The notes beneath the pieces were generated by a model that saw nothing but the letters and a program-made list of their open reading frames with translations, was not told the DNA's origin and ran no database searches. This document shows, piece after piece, positions 26,865-36,206 of a stretch of 57,223 nucleotides of DNA (positions are counted from its first letter, which is position 1; the number at the start of each line of letters is the position of its first letter). Source of the DNA: Halanaerobiales bacterium (lineage in GTDB: Bacteria; Bacillota_F; Halanaerobiia; DY22613); contig JAGMES010000013.1 of assembly GCA_023128035.1 (NCBI GenBank), positions 1 to 57,223 of the forward strand, in the 5' to 3' direction. Both the position numbers and the translations under genes were made by a program.

Positions 26865-27864
26865 AAATATGATCTTTAAAAATCCTCTATTATTACTATT
26901 AATTCTCTTGATCCCTTTGATCTTTTGGCTCCGACACAGACGGAAGGTAGATGCTAGTATTGCCTTTCCATCGTTACATCATTTGAAAGAGATATCTGGC
27001 TCCTTGCGGGTAAAACTTCAATTTATACTTCCATTGCTTCGGGGATTGGTATTAGTTCTTCTAATTATTGCATTGGCTAGACCTCAATTGGGTATCCATA
27101 AAGAACGAATAACTGAAGAAGGCATTGATATCATGATGGCAGTGGATGTCTCTACAAGTATGCTCGCTGAGGATTTTACTAATAACGGAAAGCGCTACAA
27201 TAGGCTAGAAATGGTTAAGATGGTATTGGAGGATTTTGTTCCTAAACGGCTAAATGATAGATTAGGGATGGTGGTTTTTGCAGGTTTACCTTATACTGTA
27301 GCGCCTTTAACTTGGGATCAATATTGGTTGACGCAACGTATAGATGATTTAGAGATTGGAATGGTTGAAGACGGTACTGCAATCGGTTCAGCAATGATGA
27401 CTTCGGTTAATCGTTTAAAGGAATCAGAAGCGAAAAGTAAAATTATTATTCTTCTCACAGATGGAATGAACAATCGAGGTGAGGTTCAACCTAAAGTCGC
27501 CGCTGAAGTAGCTAAAACATTAGGAATTAAAATATATACCATCGGAGTAGGAAGTCGAAAACCAGTACCATATCCCGTAACCGATCCATTTGGACGGACT
27601 TATTATCAAGAAGTTGTAATTAATATTGATGACGAGCTTTTGACTGAGGTTGCTGAAACAACTGGAGGACGATATTACCGTGCGACAGATACCAATGAAT
27701 TATACCAGATCTATAAAGAGATTGACCAATTAGAAAAAACTGAGATTGAGATGCTAGAATTTTATCGTTATAAAGAACTTTACCCTGATTTTATCTTCTG
27801 GGCGTTATTATTCTTAAGTCTGGAGATTCTTTTACAACATACAGTGATGAGGCGATTACCATGA
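26857..27864 (+). CDS. batA: vWA-domain membrane protein BatA
   Basis: 335 residues. Two N-terminal membrane segments, a vWA domain exposed to the cytoplasm or periplasm, and a C-terminal membrane segment. MIDAS motif MMAVDVSTSML near residue 95 (D-x-S-x-S), with the conserved Thr and Asp at EDGTAIGSAMM and ILLTDGMNN. ATG 26857 follows GGAGGGG. Bat proteins were first linked to aerotolerance in Bacteroides; their biochemical role with MoxR is unresolved. Stop overlaps the next start by 4 bases. Confidence 0.9.
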   Translation: MFKNMIFKNPLLLLLILLIPLIFWLRHRRKVDASIAFPSLHHLKEISGSLRVKLQFILPLLRGLVLVLLIIALARPQLGIHKERITEEGIDIMMAVDVSTSMLAEDFTNNGKRYNRLEMVKMVLEDFVPKRLNDRLGMVVFAGLPYTVAPLTWDQYWLTQRIDDLEIGMVEDGTAIGSAMMTSVNRLKESEAKSKIIILLTDGMNNRGEVQPKVAAEVAKTLGIKIYTIGVGSRKPVPYPVTDPFGRTYYQEVVINIDDELLTEVAETTGGRYYRATDTNELYQIYKEIDQLEKTEIEMLEFYRYKELYPDFIFWALLFLSLEILLQHTVMRRLP

Positions 27865-28862
27865 GATTTGAAAATTTACAATATCTATATTTGTTGTTTT
27901 TGATCCCATTAATGATAAGCTTTTTTATATGGAGTGGTCGAAAACGCCAGCGTGATTTAAACCGCTTAGCAAACACTCCATTGTTAGAGAATTTATTGAG
28001 AAATTATCGTCAGTGGGAAGGAAAATTACGAGCAGGCTTCATTATTACTGGAGTATTTTTTCTGTTGATTGCTCTTTTAGGACCTCAATGGGGTTTTCGG
28101 TGGGAAAAAGCAGCACACATAGGAGTCGATATAGTAATTGGTGTTGATATCTCTAAAAGTATGTTAGCAGAAGATGTCCGACCAAATCGATTAGAACGAG
28201 CTAAATTAGCTATTCAGGATTTGATAGGAGATTTGGAAGGAGATAGGGTTGGATTGGTTACTTTTGCAGGAACTAGTTTTTTACAGGTACCTTTAACTGT
28301 TGATTATAATGCTTTTATGCAGGGAGTCCAATCCCTTTCTCCAGATATGATTCCTCAAGGAGGAACAGCGATTGGTGAGGCGATGGAAAACGCTTTAAAA
28401 GCCTTTGATAATACCGGGGCTGAGAATCGACTCTTTATTTTAATCACCGATGGAGAAAATCACCAAGGAGATCCGATAAAATTGGCGCAGAAGTTTGAAG
28501 AAGAAGGAGTACAACTGATTGTAATTGGAATGGGAACTATAGAAGGAGAATTGATTCCAGTAATGCAGGATAACTGCAGACAATTTTTAAAAGATAAAGA
28601 AGGAAATGTGGTTAAATCTAGATTGGATGAGGATTTATTAAAAAATCTAGCTCAAACTGCTAGTGGTGTTTATCTTTCAGGTACTGATATTGCTAGATTA
28701 GATTCTCTATATGCTCAATTTATTGGTAATTTGAAAAAGAGCGAATTTAATACTGAGATGAAGAAAAATTTTTATCATAGATATCAGATATTTCTTCTAA
28801 TCGGTATTATTCTCATCGGTTTGGAAATGTTAGTCGGAGTTAAAAGGGGGCGTAAGTCATGA
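27861..28862 (+). CDS. batB: vWA-domain membrane protein BatB
   Basis: 333 residues and a paralogue of BatA: N-terminal TM pair, vWA domain with MIDAS VIGVDISKSMLAED, PQGGTAIGEAM and ILITDGENHQGD, and a C-terminal TM (IFLLIGIILIGLEMLVG). The start lies in a 4-base ATGA overlap with batA, and its own stop overlaps batC in the same way, so batA, batB and batC are translationally coupled. Confidence 0.9.
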   Translation: MRFENLQYLYLLFLIPLMISFFIWSGRKRQRDLNRLANTPLLENLLRNYRQWEGKLRAGFIITGVFFLLIALLGPQWGFRWEKAAHIGVDIVIGVDISKSMLAEDVRPNRLERAKLAIQDLIGDLEGDRVGLVTFAGTSFLQVPLTVDYNAFMQGVQSLSPDMIPQGGTAIGEAMENALKAFDNTGAENRLFILITDGENHQGDPIKLAQKFEEEGVQLIVIGMGTIEGELIPVMQDNCRQFLKDKEGNVVKSRLDEDLLKNLAQTASGVYLSGTDIARLDSLYAQFIGNLKKSEFNTEMKKNFYHRYQIFLLIGIILIGLEMLVGVKRGRKS

Positions 28863-29653
28863 AAAAAAATTGGATTGGAGTTACTCTGACTCTCATATTG
28901 TTTGGTACTGGATTTTCTTTTAAACACTGGCAGAACGGATTATCTTTAGGAAATAAATTGTTGAACGAGGGCCAGATAGATCAAGCTCTTGATATTTATA
29001 ATCAGGTTTTGATTGAAGCTCCTGATGAACCTTTGATTCATTATAATCAAGGTAATGCCCTCTATCAAAAAGAAGATTTTATGAAAGCAAAAAAACATTT
29101 TTCGAAAACGCTTGAACTAGCCGAAGATAATGAACTTCGTGATCAAGCGGAATATAATCTGGGAAATACGAACTATCGAGAAGGTGAAGCATTGTTGGAG
29201 AAAAATCCAACGGATGCTATGAATAAATTTGAGAAATCTTTGCAACATTATCAAAATGTGATCAAAAAGAATACTGATGAGCTTGATGCAAAATATAATT
29301 ATGAGTTTGTCAAAAAGAAACTTGATGAATTAAAAGAGCAGATGGAAAATCAGGAACAAGAAAATTCAGAGCAAGACCAACAAGGTGATCAACAACAAAA
29401 CCAGGATCAAGAATCTGAGGATCAAAAAGAACAAGATGGTCAGCAAAATGCTCAAAACCAAGAGGATAAAGAGGAAGAAGCACAGAATCAGCCTGAGCAA
29501 CAGCAAGGAGAAACTGATCAGTCTGAACAAGTGCAGGGATTAACTGAAGAAGAAGCAATGCAGCTTTTAGAGCAGTTTGAAGATCAGGTTGGTGAATTTA
29601 TTCCAATGCAGCAAGAAAATAATCACCGTCAAAATTCATATAAAGATTGGTAA
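28859..29653 (+). CDS. batC: TPR protein BatC with Gln/Glu-rich tail
   Basis: 264 residues. An N-terminal hydrophobic segment, three TPR units (residues about 30-145, for example ALDIYNQVLIEAPDEPLIHY), then a low-complexity stretch of Gln, Glu, Asp and Asn (about 160-235), and a short end. The tail is an extreme composition typical of BatC. Likely a scaffold binding the vWA proteins. Confidence 0.85.
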   Translation: MKKNWIGVTLTLILFGTGFSFKHWQNGLSLGNKLLNEGQIDQALDIYNQVLIEAPDEPLIHYNQGNALYQKEDFMKAKKHFSKTLELAEDNELRDQAEYNLGNTNYREGEALLEKNPTDAMNKFEKSLQHYQNVIKKNTDELDAKYNYEFVKKKLDELKEQMENQEQENSEQDQQGDQQQNQDQESEDQKEQDGQQNAQNQEDKEEEAQNQPEQQQGETDQSEQVQGLTEEEAMQLLEQFEDQVGEFIPMQQENNHRQNSYKDW

Positions 29654-29670
29654 TAAAGGAGTGATGGATT

Positions 29671-31446
29671 ATGTGGAGGAACTTCACCATACCTAAATTG
29701 TTTCTGATAGGTCTAGTAATGATTTTTTTAATAAGTCTGCCAGTTTGTGCGAAAGATACTCAGGTTAATGCATTTGTAAATGAAAAAAGGATTGAGATAG
29801 GTCAGACATTGACTTTGACAGTAGAGATAAAGGAAAATACAAATGTTCCTGCGCCGGATATAGAGATTGAAGATTTCAAAGTCCAGTATCGTGGACCACG
29901 GACTCAGGTTTCGATAGTCAATGGGAGTCGTTCTTCATCAATTCAGCATATTTTTTCTGTGATTCCTCTTAAAACTGGTGATCTGATGATCCCACCAATA
30001 GAGATTAAGATTAATGGCCGTAAATATCAGACTCAATCAATTGATGTAACTGTAGTCGAAAGAGGCCAGAGTGGAAACCAGACTATAGATGATCAGTTAA
30101 GAGAGCTAACTTTTCTAGAAGTTGAACTTAAGAGAAATAAAATTTATCTTAATGAAGAGATTCCTATTATGATAAACTTCTATTATCATAAAGATTTAGA
30201 GTTGAGCAATATATACTATCCAGAATTGGAATCTAGTAATTTTCTTATACAACCATTTTCTGAACCAGAAAAAAATATGACGCTTATAAATGGACAATAT
30301 TTTAATTTTATTCCTTTTAAGACTACGATCAGGCCAATTTCGAGAGGGGATTATAAGATTGGCCCGGTGGTATTAAAAACCGAAGTTGCGATCCCGCGTA
30401 GGAATAACTATAATGGTTTTAATAGTTTTTTCGGAAATAACTACGATATTTATCCATTTAATGTTTTATCAGATGAAATAAATATTCAGATAATGGATTA
30501 TCCTAAAGAGGAGAAACCATTAGATTTTAATGGTGCTGTGGGACGTTTTAAGATGGATGTCACTGCAACTCCTGAAAAAGTAAAAGTCGGAGAACCAATC
30601 ACGATTAAAATGAAAGTTACTGGTGAAGGAAGTTTGAACACAGTTTCGGCTCCTATAATCGAAGAAAATTCTGATTTTAAATATTATAATCCTCAAGTAT
30701 TGACAACTAAAGATGGAGATTCTTATCAGGCTGCAGTAAAGATCTTTGAACAAGTAATTATTCCAACTAATGCTGTAAATACGCTTCCTAAGATAAGTTT
30801 TAGTTATTTTGATCCTTTTGAGGAGAAATATCATACTCTTGAAGCTGGCCCATTATCCATTAAGGTGATGGGAAGCGGCGAGAGTGTAGGACAGATTGCT
30901 GATTATCGAGATAATAAAACAGCTGCCAAAATTTTAGGCCAGGATATTGTATTCATAAAGAGTGAACCTAAAACATTTAGTCAACATAATAAAACTCTTT
31001 TAACAACTTCAGGCTATCTTGGTTATAACTTAATAGTTCTTGGTTTATTACTAGGTGGAGTATTTTTAAAGTTGATGGTTAATAAAAAGCCAGAAACACG
31101 TAAAAGAAGAGAGATTATCGCAAAAACACTCCAACTTTTATGTGAAAGTGAAAGACTTCTTAAGGAAGGGCATAATGATCAGTTTTACAATACTATCTAT
31201 CAGGGAATACAGAACTGTTTAAAAGAATGTTTCCAGATTACCATAACTGGAATCTCTGACTACGAAGCTGAACATCTTAAAAAAGCCGGAATAAGTTTAG
31301 AGATGTTAGACCAGATAAAAGATTTTTATCATGAAATGGATTTAAAAAGATTTGCTGGTTCTTTCAGTGATGAGACTGAGATGAAAAAAATCCTGACTAA
31401 GGCTCGTGAAATTATTGCTACGATTGAGAAAGGAGAGGTAGCTTAA
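29671..31446 (+). CDS. batD: BatD: large exported beta-sandwich protein with membrane anchor
   Basis: 591 residues: signal peptide (LFLIGLVMIFLISLPVCA), several repeated immunoglobulin-like/BatD domains (VNEKRIEIGQTLTLTVEIKE; ELKRNKIYLNEEIPIMINFY; TPEKVKVGEPITIKMKVTGE), a membrane segment near 450 (YNLIVLGLLLGGVFLKLM), and a cytoplasmic helical tail. Each domain begins with a similar strand pattern, so the protein is an internal repeat array. Directly abuts batE (TAA then ATG). Confidence 0.9.
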   Translation: MWRNFTIPKLFLIGLVMIFLISLPVCAKDTQVNAFVNEKRIEIGQTLTLTVEIKENTNVPAPDIEIEDFKVQYRGPRTQVSIVNGSRSSSIQHIFSVIPLKTGDLMIPPIEIKINGRKYQTQSIDVTVVERGQSGNQTIDDQLRELTFLEVELKRNKIYLNEEIPIMINFYYHKDLELSNIYYPELESSNFLIQPFSEPEKNMTLINGQYFNFIPFKTTIRPISRGDYKIGPVVLKTEVAIPRRNNYNGFNSFFGNNYDIYPFNVLSDEINIQIMDYPKEEKPLDFNGAVGRFKMDVTATPEKVKVGEPITIKMKVTGEGSLNTVSAPIIEENSDFKYYNPQVLTTKDGDSYQAAVKIFEQVIIPTNAVNTLPKISFSYFDPFEEKYHTLEAGPLSIKVMGSGESVGQIADYRDNKTAAKILGQDIVFIKSEPKTFSQHNKTLLTTSGYLGYNLIVLGLLLGGVFLKLMVNKKPETRKRREIIAKTLQLLCESERLLKEGHNDQFYNTIYQGIQNCLKECFQITITGISDYEAEHLKKAGISLEMLDQIKDFYHEMDLKRFAGSFSDETEMKKILTKAREIIATIEKGEVA

Positions 31447-32262
31447 ATGTTTAAACGAAATATCTTTTATATTATGATAAGCTGTTTACTTCTTACTCTA
31501 TCTTTTGGTAGCAATACTGTTTTGGCTAAGGCCAGCACTTTTGAAGAAAATCAAGTTAGCAATAGTAGCCATAATGCCTTATTTTATCAGGCGAATAAAT
31601 ATTATCAAGATGCAGATTATGAGAAAGCAGTAGATAGCTATGAACAAATTCTTCAAGAGGGATATGCCAGTGGACATCTTTATTATAATCTTGGTAATAC
31701 TTATTACAGATTGGATCAAAAGGGAAAAGCATTGCTTAACTATATGAGAGCTAAAAATCTTATTCCTCGCGATCCCGATTTATCTTCAAATCTGGAATAT
31801 TTAGAGGAAGAGTTACAAATTGAGAGAGATGGAGGGGGATGGCTGTTTGGTCTAGCATCTTGGATCTCTGACTATATGACACTTAGAGAATTAGCCTTTT
31901 TGGTTTCTTTATTTTTAACTTTAGTGGTGATTTTAATTCTCTCAGCAGTATTCATTACTAAATGGCGTCAATTTTTAAAGATTCCAATGGTTATAGTTAT
32001 ACTTTGTTTGATAATATTCTTGTTCGGAACAGTTCTAAGCGGATATCATTTTTATGGTACAAATCCTGCTGTTGTTGTGGTCAATGAAGCTAAAGTTCGC
32101 TTTGAACCTTCTATGAGTGGTGAAATCTATTATTCTTTGACTGAAGGAACAACTATAGGGATTGAAAATATTCGCGATGAGTGGAGTCAAATTCAACGAG
32201 AAGATGGTAAAAAAGGCTGGGTAAAATCTGAGGATATTGAAGTTATGAAGATAAATAAGTAA
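31447..32262 (+). CDS. batE: BatE: TPR and SH3-like domain membrane protein
   Basis: 271 residues: signal peptide, a TPR domain (residues about 45-120, DYEKAVDSYEQILQEG), two membrane segments (about 145-200), and a C-terminal bacterial SH3 domain (VVNEAKVRFEPSMSGEIYYS ... KKGWVKSEDIEV) that would lie outside the membrane and may bind cell wall. The last gene of the moxR-bat run; no terminator hairpin is evident before the next gene 60 bases on. Confidence 0.88.
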   Translation: MFKRNIFYIMISCLLLTLSFGSNTVLAKASTFEENQVSNSSHNALFYQANKYYQDADYEKAVDSYEQILQEGYASGHLYYNLGNTYYRLDQKGKALLNYMRAKNLIPRDPDLSSNLEYLEEELQIERDGGGWLFGLASWISDYMTLRELAFLVSLFLTLVVILILSAVFITKWRQFLKIPMVIVILCLIIFLFGTVLSGYHFYGTNPAVVVVNEAKVRFEPSMSGEIYYSLTEGTTIGIENIRDEWSQIQREDGKKGWVKSEDIEVMKINK

Positions 32263-32322
32263 ATCGACTTTAACAGTAAGTTTGTGGGATGAATACAGAG
32301 GTATTATTCTGGAGGCGATAGA

Positions 32323-32934
32323 ATGAGTTATTTTTTAAGACTTTTTTCAAAAGACAATGAGGATATACCTATTTCTCAATTAAAGAAATCACTTGCATCA
32401 GCGAATATTCAAACAAAGATTCGGATTAAGGAAAGAACAAAAAATTTATGGAATCAAATTGAAGTAGCTCTTTTAGATGGCGATACTATATGTAGAATAG
32501 AGCGTTTAGCAGTTTTAGCTGATACTGCTGGTGAGGCTCAGATTTTTAATTTTCTGAATGAGATTGAAGATTCGAAGCCACAATCAGCAGTAAAATGGTT
32601 AAAGAAATACTTATCTGAGGTAAAAGTAATTTATACTTTCGAAGTCTTAGATAGTGCTGAGAAAAATAATGGATGGGATGCGATAGAAACAATTCAGGAC
32701 AAAATATGGGAAACAATTGGTGGTATTCTTCAAGCTGACCATGAAGGGTTTACTAATGATCAAGGATATCATATTTTGTGGCAGTTTGATGAAGATGCAG
32801 AAGGAAAGTGGATGATGGCAGTGTTGAATTTGTTTGGAAACTGGATATCTTTCGAAATGGACTTAGAAAATCAAAAACATCGTGAAGCTTTTTGGGCTGG
32901 AAAAGTTCCAAAAGGAGTGAGGAAGATTGAGTAA
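32323..32934 (+). CDS. Conserved-looking cytosolic protein, unknown function
   Basis: 203 residues, soluble, no motif I recognise. The N-terminal half is helical (QLKKSLASANIQTKIRIKER); the C-terminal half is Trp-rich with IWETIGGILQADHEGFTNDQ and WQFDEDAEGKWMMAVLNLFG, suggesting a beta-rich fold. ATG behind CTGGAGGCG. It lies between batE and larA, 23 bases before larA, so it may share their transcript. Confidence 0.65.
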   Translation: MSYFLRLFSKDNEDIPISQLKKSLASANIQTKIRIKERTKNLWNQIEVALLDGDTICRIERLAVLADTAGEAQIFNFLNEIEDSKPQSAVKWLKKYLSEVKVIYTFEVLDSAEKNNGWDAIETIQDKIWETIGGILQADHEGFTNDQGYHILWQFDEDAEGKWMMAVLNLFGNWISFEMDLENQKHREAFWAGKVPKGVRKIE

Positions 32935-32957
32935 AAAGAAGAGAGAGGAGGACAAAC

Positions 32958-34232
32958 ATGACCACTATTAAAATTCCGTATGCAAGAAAATTTGTAGATG
33001 TGAAGATTCCTGATGCAAATCTTCAAAAGATTTTAGAGTTTAACGCACACCATTATAAGACTGAAATTCCTGAAAGTGAACTAGTTGAGCGAGCTTTAGA
33101 TAATCCGATTGAGAGTGCATCACTAATAGAATTGGCTAAAGGTAAGAAAAATATCGTAATTATTACAAGTGACCACACACGGCCAGTCCCTAGTAAAATT
33201 ACTTTACCTATTGTGCTTAGAAAGATCAGAGAAGTAAATCCAGATGCAGAGATTACAATCTTGATTGCGACAGGTTTTCATCGCCCTACTTCCGAAGAAG
33301 AGATGAACGATAAGTTTGGCGAAGAGATTGTAAAAAATGAGCGTTTAGTTAATCATTTTAGTCGTGATAAGGAAGACATGGTCTACATAGGAAAACTGCC
33401 TTCTGGTGGTGACATATTGTTGAATAAGTTAGCTGTAGAGGCTGATTTATTAATTGCTGAAGGATTTATTGAACCTCATTTCTTCGCTGGGTTTTCTGGT
33501 GGTCGGAAAAGTGTTTTGCCAGGAATTGCGGCAAAAGAAACAGTTTTAGCAAACCATTGCTCAGAATTTATTGCAAATCAATTTGCTAGAACGGGAAACT
33601 TAGAAAATAATCCAATTCATGAAGATATGATTTATGCAGCTAAAAAAGCAAAGCTTGCTTTTATTCTCAATGTAGTGATCAATGCTGAAAAACAGGTTAT
33701 TAACGCTTTTGCTGGTCATTTCGAGAAGGCACATCTTAAAGGAACAGAATTTGTTAGCAAGTTAGCGCAAGTTTCTCCCTGTCCTGCTGATATTGTAGTA
33801 ACTTCTAATGGTGGATATCCTTTAGATCAAAATATTTATCAATCCGTCAAGGGGATGACTGCTGCAGAAGCTACAGCGGCTGAGGGTGGTGTAATTATTA
33901 TTATATCTGCGTGTAATGATGGGCATGGAGGTCAGAGTTTTTATGAAGCTTTGGCTAATGTTAATCATCCACGGGAGTGGACTGATAAAGTCTTACAGAT
34001 TCCGAGAGATAAAACATTACCAGATCAGTGGGAGTCTCAAATATTGGCTCGAATTTTAGAAAAGCATGAAGTGATTCTTGTGACTGATCAATGTGATAAA
34101 AAGATGATAGAAGATATGCACATGAAATATGCGATATCTGCAGAAGAAGCATTAAAGATGGCTTTTGAGATGAAAGGAAAGGATGCAACAATTACAGTGG
34201 TTCCTGATGGAGTTTCGGTAATTGTGAAGTAA
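32958..34232 (+). CDS. larA: Nickel-dependent lactate racemase
   Basis: 424 residues. Interconverts D- and L-lactate (or related 2-hydroxy acids) using the nickel-pincer cofactor built by LarB, LarC and LarE, none of which are in the window. Family landmarks: ITSDHTRPVPSKITLPIVL near residue 73 with catalytic-region His, ATGFHRPTSEEEM near 107, and HFFAGFSGGRKSVLPGIAA near 175-195. LarA homologues act on several hydroxy acids, so lactate is the family default, not proven. ATG behind GAGGAGG. A very strong terminator follows. Confidence 0.9.
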   Translation: MTTIKIPYARKFVDVKIPDANLQKILEFNAHHYKTEIPESELVERALDNPIESASLIELAKGKKNIVIITSDHTRPVPSKITLPIVLRKIREVNPDAEITILIATGFHRPTSEEEMNDKFGEEIVKNERLVNHFSRDKEDMVYIGKLPSGGDILLNKLAVEADLLIAEGFIEPHFFAGFSGGRKSVLPGIAAKETVLANHCSEFIANQFARTGNLENNPIHEDMIYAAKKAKLAFILNVVINAEKQVINAFAGHFEKAHLKGTEFVSKLAQVSPCPADIVVTSNGGYPLDQNIYQSVKGMTAAEATAAEGGVIIIISACNDGHGGQSFYEALANVNHPREWTDKVLQIPRDKTLPDQWESQILARILEKHEVILVTDQCDKKMIEDMHMKYAISAEEALKMAFEMKGKDATITVVPDGVSVIVK

Positions 34233-34254
34233 ACTTTAATATTAGTCAAGGAAT

Positions 34255-34298
34255 AAAAAGAACCCTATTTCTCAACGTGAGAAATAGGGTTCTTTTTA
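34255..34298. terminator. Strong terminator after larA
   Basis: A 20-bp perfect stem (AAAAAGAACCCTATTTCTCA, loop ACG, complement), symmetric with A and T ends. Confidence 0.95.
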
Positions 34299-34405
34299 TT
34301 CTTATAACATGAGATTTAGATTTTTGAAATAGACTTTTTTAGAGAAAGAGCAAAAAACTTTATAGCAAACTTCAGGATGAAGTTTTTAAACTCTCCTTTG
34401 TGTGG

Positions 34406-34411
34406 TATAAT
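34406..34411 (+). promoter_or_regulatory. Extended -10 promoter for the first AAA-like/DUF1703 gene
   Basis: TATAAT preceded by TGG (TGnTATAAT); the -35 is weak (TTTTTA at 34383-34388, 17-base spacer). Confidence 0.55.
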
Positions 34412-34454
34412 GAGAGGGTCAATATTTTACCAATAATTAAAAGGAGGGATCGTG

Positions 34455-36173
34455 ATGAAAAGCGGAAAGAAAATCCCTTATGGTATCAGTGATTTCAAAG
34501 ATCTAATATTGCAAGACTACATATATGTAGACAAAACTAAATATATTGAGCTTTTGGAAAGTTATGGTGAGAAATATATCTTCTTTTTAAGACCTAGAAG
34601 GTTTGGAAAGAGTCTATTTTTATCAATGTTAGCTAGGTACTATGACATAAACACCAGGGATGATTTTAATAAATTGTTTGCTGGATTATATATTGGGCAA
34701 CATTCGACCCCACTAGCTAATAGTTTTTATATTTTGAATTTTAACTTTTCAGGAATCAACACTTCCAGCCAGGAGAGATTACTAAATGATTATAGTTTAG
34801 TTGTTCAGGAAGAATTGAATAATTTCCTTAAAAGATATGATCTAGATTTTAAATATGAAACTACAGGACTACCATCATCAGTAATGAGATCATTTTTGAG
34901 TCGAGTGCAATTCGAAATTAATGGAAAAATCTATGTATTTATTGATGAATATGATCACTTTGCCAATGAGTTATTAAGTTTTCAAACAGAGGTTTTTGAA
35001 GAGACTATTAGCAAAACAGGATTTGTCCGTAAGTGGTATGAGGTTTTAAAGATAGGAACACAGAATGGACTTATTGATAGAATGTTTGTCACAGGAGTAA
35101 GCCCGATAACATTAGATAGCCTAACCAGTGGTTTTAATATAGCCTCAAATTTAACCAGAGATAAAAATCTAAATGAGATGATGGGATTTACTGAAGAAGA
35201 AGTGGTTGATCTTTTGAAAATAATTCTTAAAGAAACAGATAGTATTGAAATGTTGTTGCCAACTTTACGAAAGTATTATAATGGTTATCTATTTAGTCAA
35301 AATGCAATCAAGAGAGTTTATAATAGTGATATGGTTCTATATTACCTAAATAGCTTTAAGAAATCTAATACTCCTCCTGAAGACTTAATAGATACTAACA
35401 TAGCCAGTGATTATGCGAAGTTACAAAAATTATTTACTTTAAAGAATCGTGAAAGGAATTATCAGATTTTAGAGAAGATTTTAATGGGCCAATCCCAAAC
35501 AACTACCATCACCAGAGAATACAGTCTGGCGAAAGACTTTACAGAGGCAGATTTCCTTTCTTTACTATTTTATTTAGGTTTTTTAACCATTGAAGAGAAG
35601 GTGTTGAAAAGGGTTAGATTGAAAGTCCCCAATTATGCGATTAAAGAGCTATATTTTGATTTCTTTTTTAAGATACTTCAGGAGAGATTTGAGCTAAATC
35701 TTGATATATCAGAGATCCAGGATAGTATCGAAACACTTGCTTTGACTGGTGATATCGATAAATTTCTCAAAGTAGTTGAAAAGACCTTAAAACAATTATC
35801 CTTTAGGGATTTTATCGAATTTGATGAAAAGTATATTAAAATAATCATGTATACTTATCTAGTTATGAGTAAGGCTTATTATATTAAGAGTGAGTATGAG
35901 ACGAAAGAAGGATATGTAGATATAGGCTTTTTCCAACATCCTGACTCAGAAGAGAGTTTATATGAAGGTCTAATCGAGCTTAAGTATATCAAAAAGAGTG
36001 CATATAAAAAGGAAGGTTGGGCGATTATTGATAAAAAATTAGCAGAAGGACGTGAACAACTTCTGTCCTATCAGGATGATGATGAGTTAAAGCATCGCCA
36101 CAAACTTCTGAAATGGGTGTTAGTCTTTGTGGGAGATGAATGTTTAGAAAAATTGAAGATTGATCAAGGGTAA
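34455..36173 (+). CDS. AAA-ATPase-like/PD-(D/E)XK nuclease protein (DUF1703 type), copy 1
   Basis: 572 residues. The N-terminal ATPase-like domain begins PYGISDFKDLILQDYIYVDK and has a Walker-A-like segment RPRRFGKSLFLSML near residue 50 and Walker B VFIDEYDHFAN near 165. The C-terminal PD-(D/E)XK nuclease-like domain (DUF1703) has GYVDIGFFQ ... YEGLIELKYIKK, where the Asp and E-x-K triad can be read. Such proteins are highly multiplied in some anaerobes; function is unknown, and defence or mobile-element roles have been suggested. ATG 34455 after AAGGAGGG. Confidence 0.9.
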   Translation: MKSGKKIPYGISDFKDLILQDYIYVDKTKYIELLESYGEKYIFFLRPRRFGKSLFLSMLARYYDINTRDDFNKLFAGLYIGQHSTPLANSFYILNFNFSGINTSSQERLLNDYSLVVQEELNNFLKRYDLDFKYETTGLPSSVMRSFLSRVQFEINGKIYVFIDEYDHFANELLSFQTEVFEETISKTGFVRKWYEVLKIGTQNGLIDRMFVTGVSPITLDSLTSGFNIASNLTRDKNLNEMMGFTEEEVVDLLKIILKETDSIEMLLPTLRKYYNGYLFSQNAIKRVYNSDMVLYYLNSFKKSNTPPEDLIDTNIASDYAKLQKLFTLKNRERNYQILEKILMGQSQTTTITREYSLAKDFTEADFLSLLFYLGFLTIEEKVLKRVRLKVPNYAIKELYFDFFFKILQERFELNLDISEIQDSIETLALTGDIDKFLKVVEKTLKQLSFRDFIEFDEKYIKIIMYTYLVMSKAYYIKSEYETKEGYVDIGFFQHPDSEESLYEGLIELKYIKKSAYKKEGWAIIDKKLAEGREQLLSYQDDDELKHRHKLLKWVLVFVGDECLEKLKIDQG

Positions 36174-36206
36174 ATCAGGCGCAGTGTAAAACAGGAGGTT
36201 AGAAGC

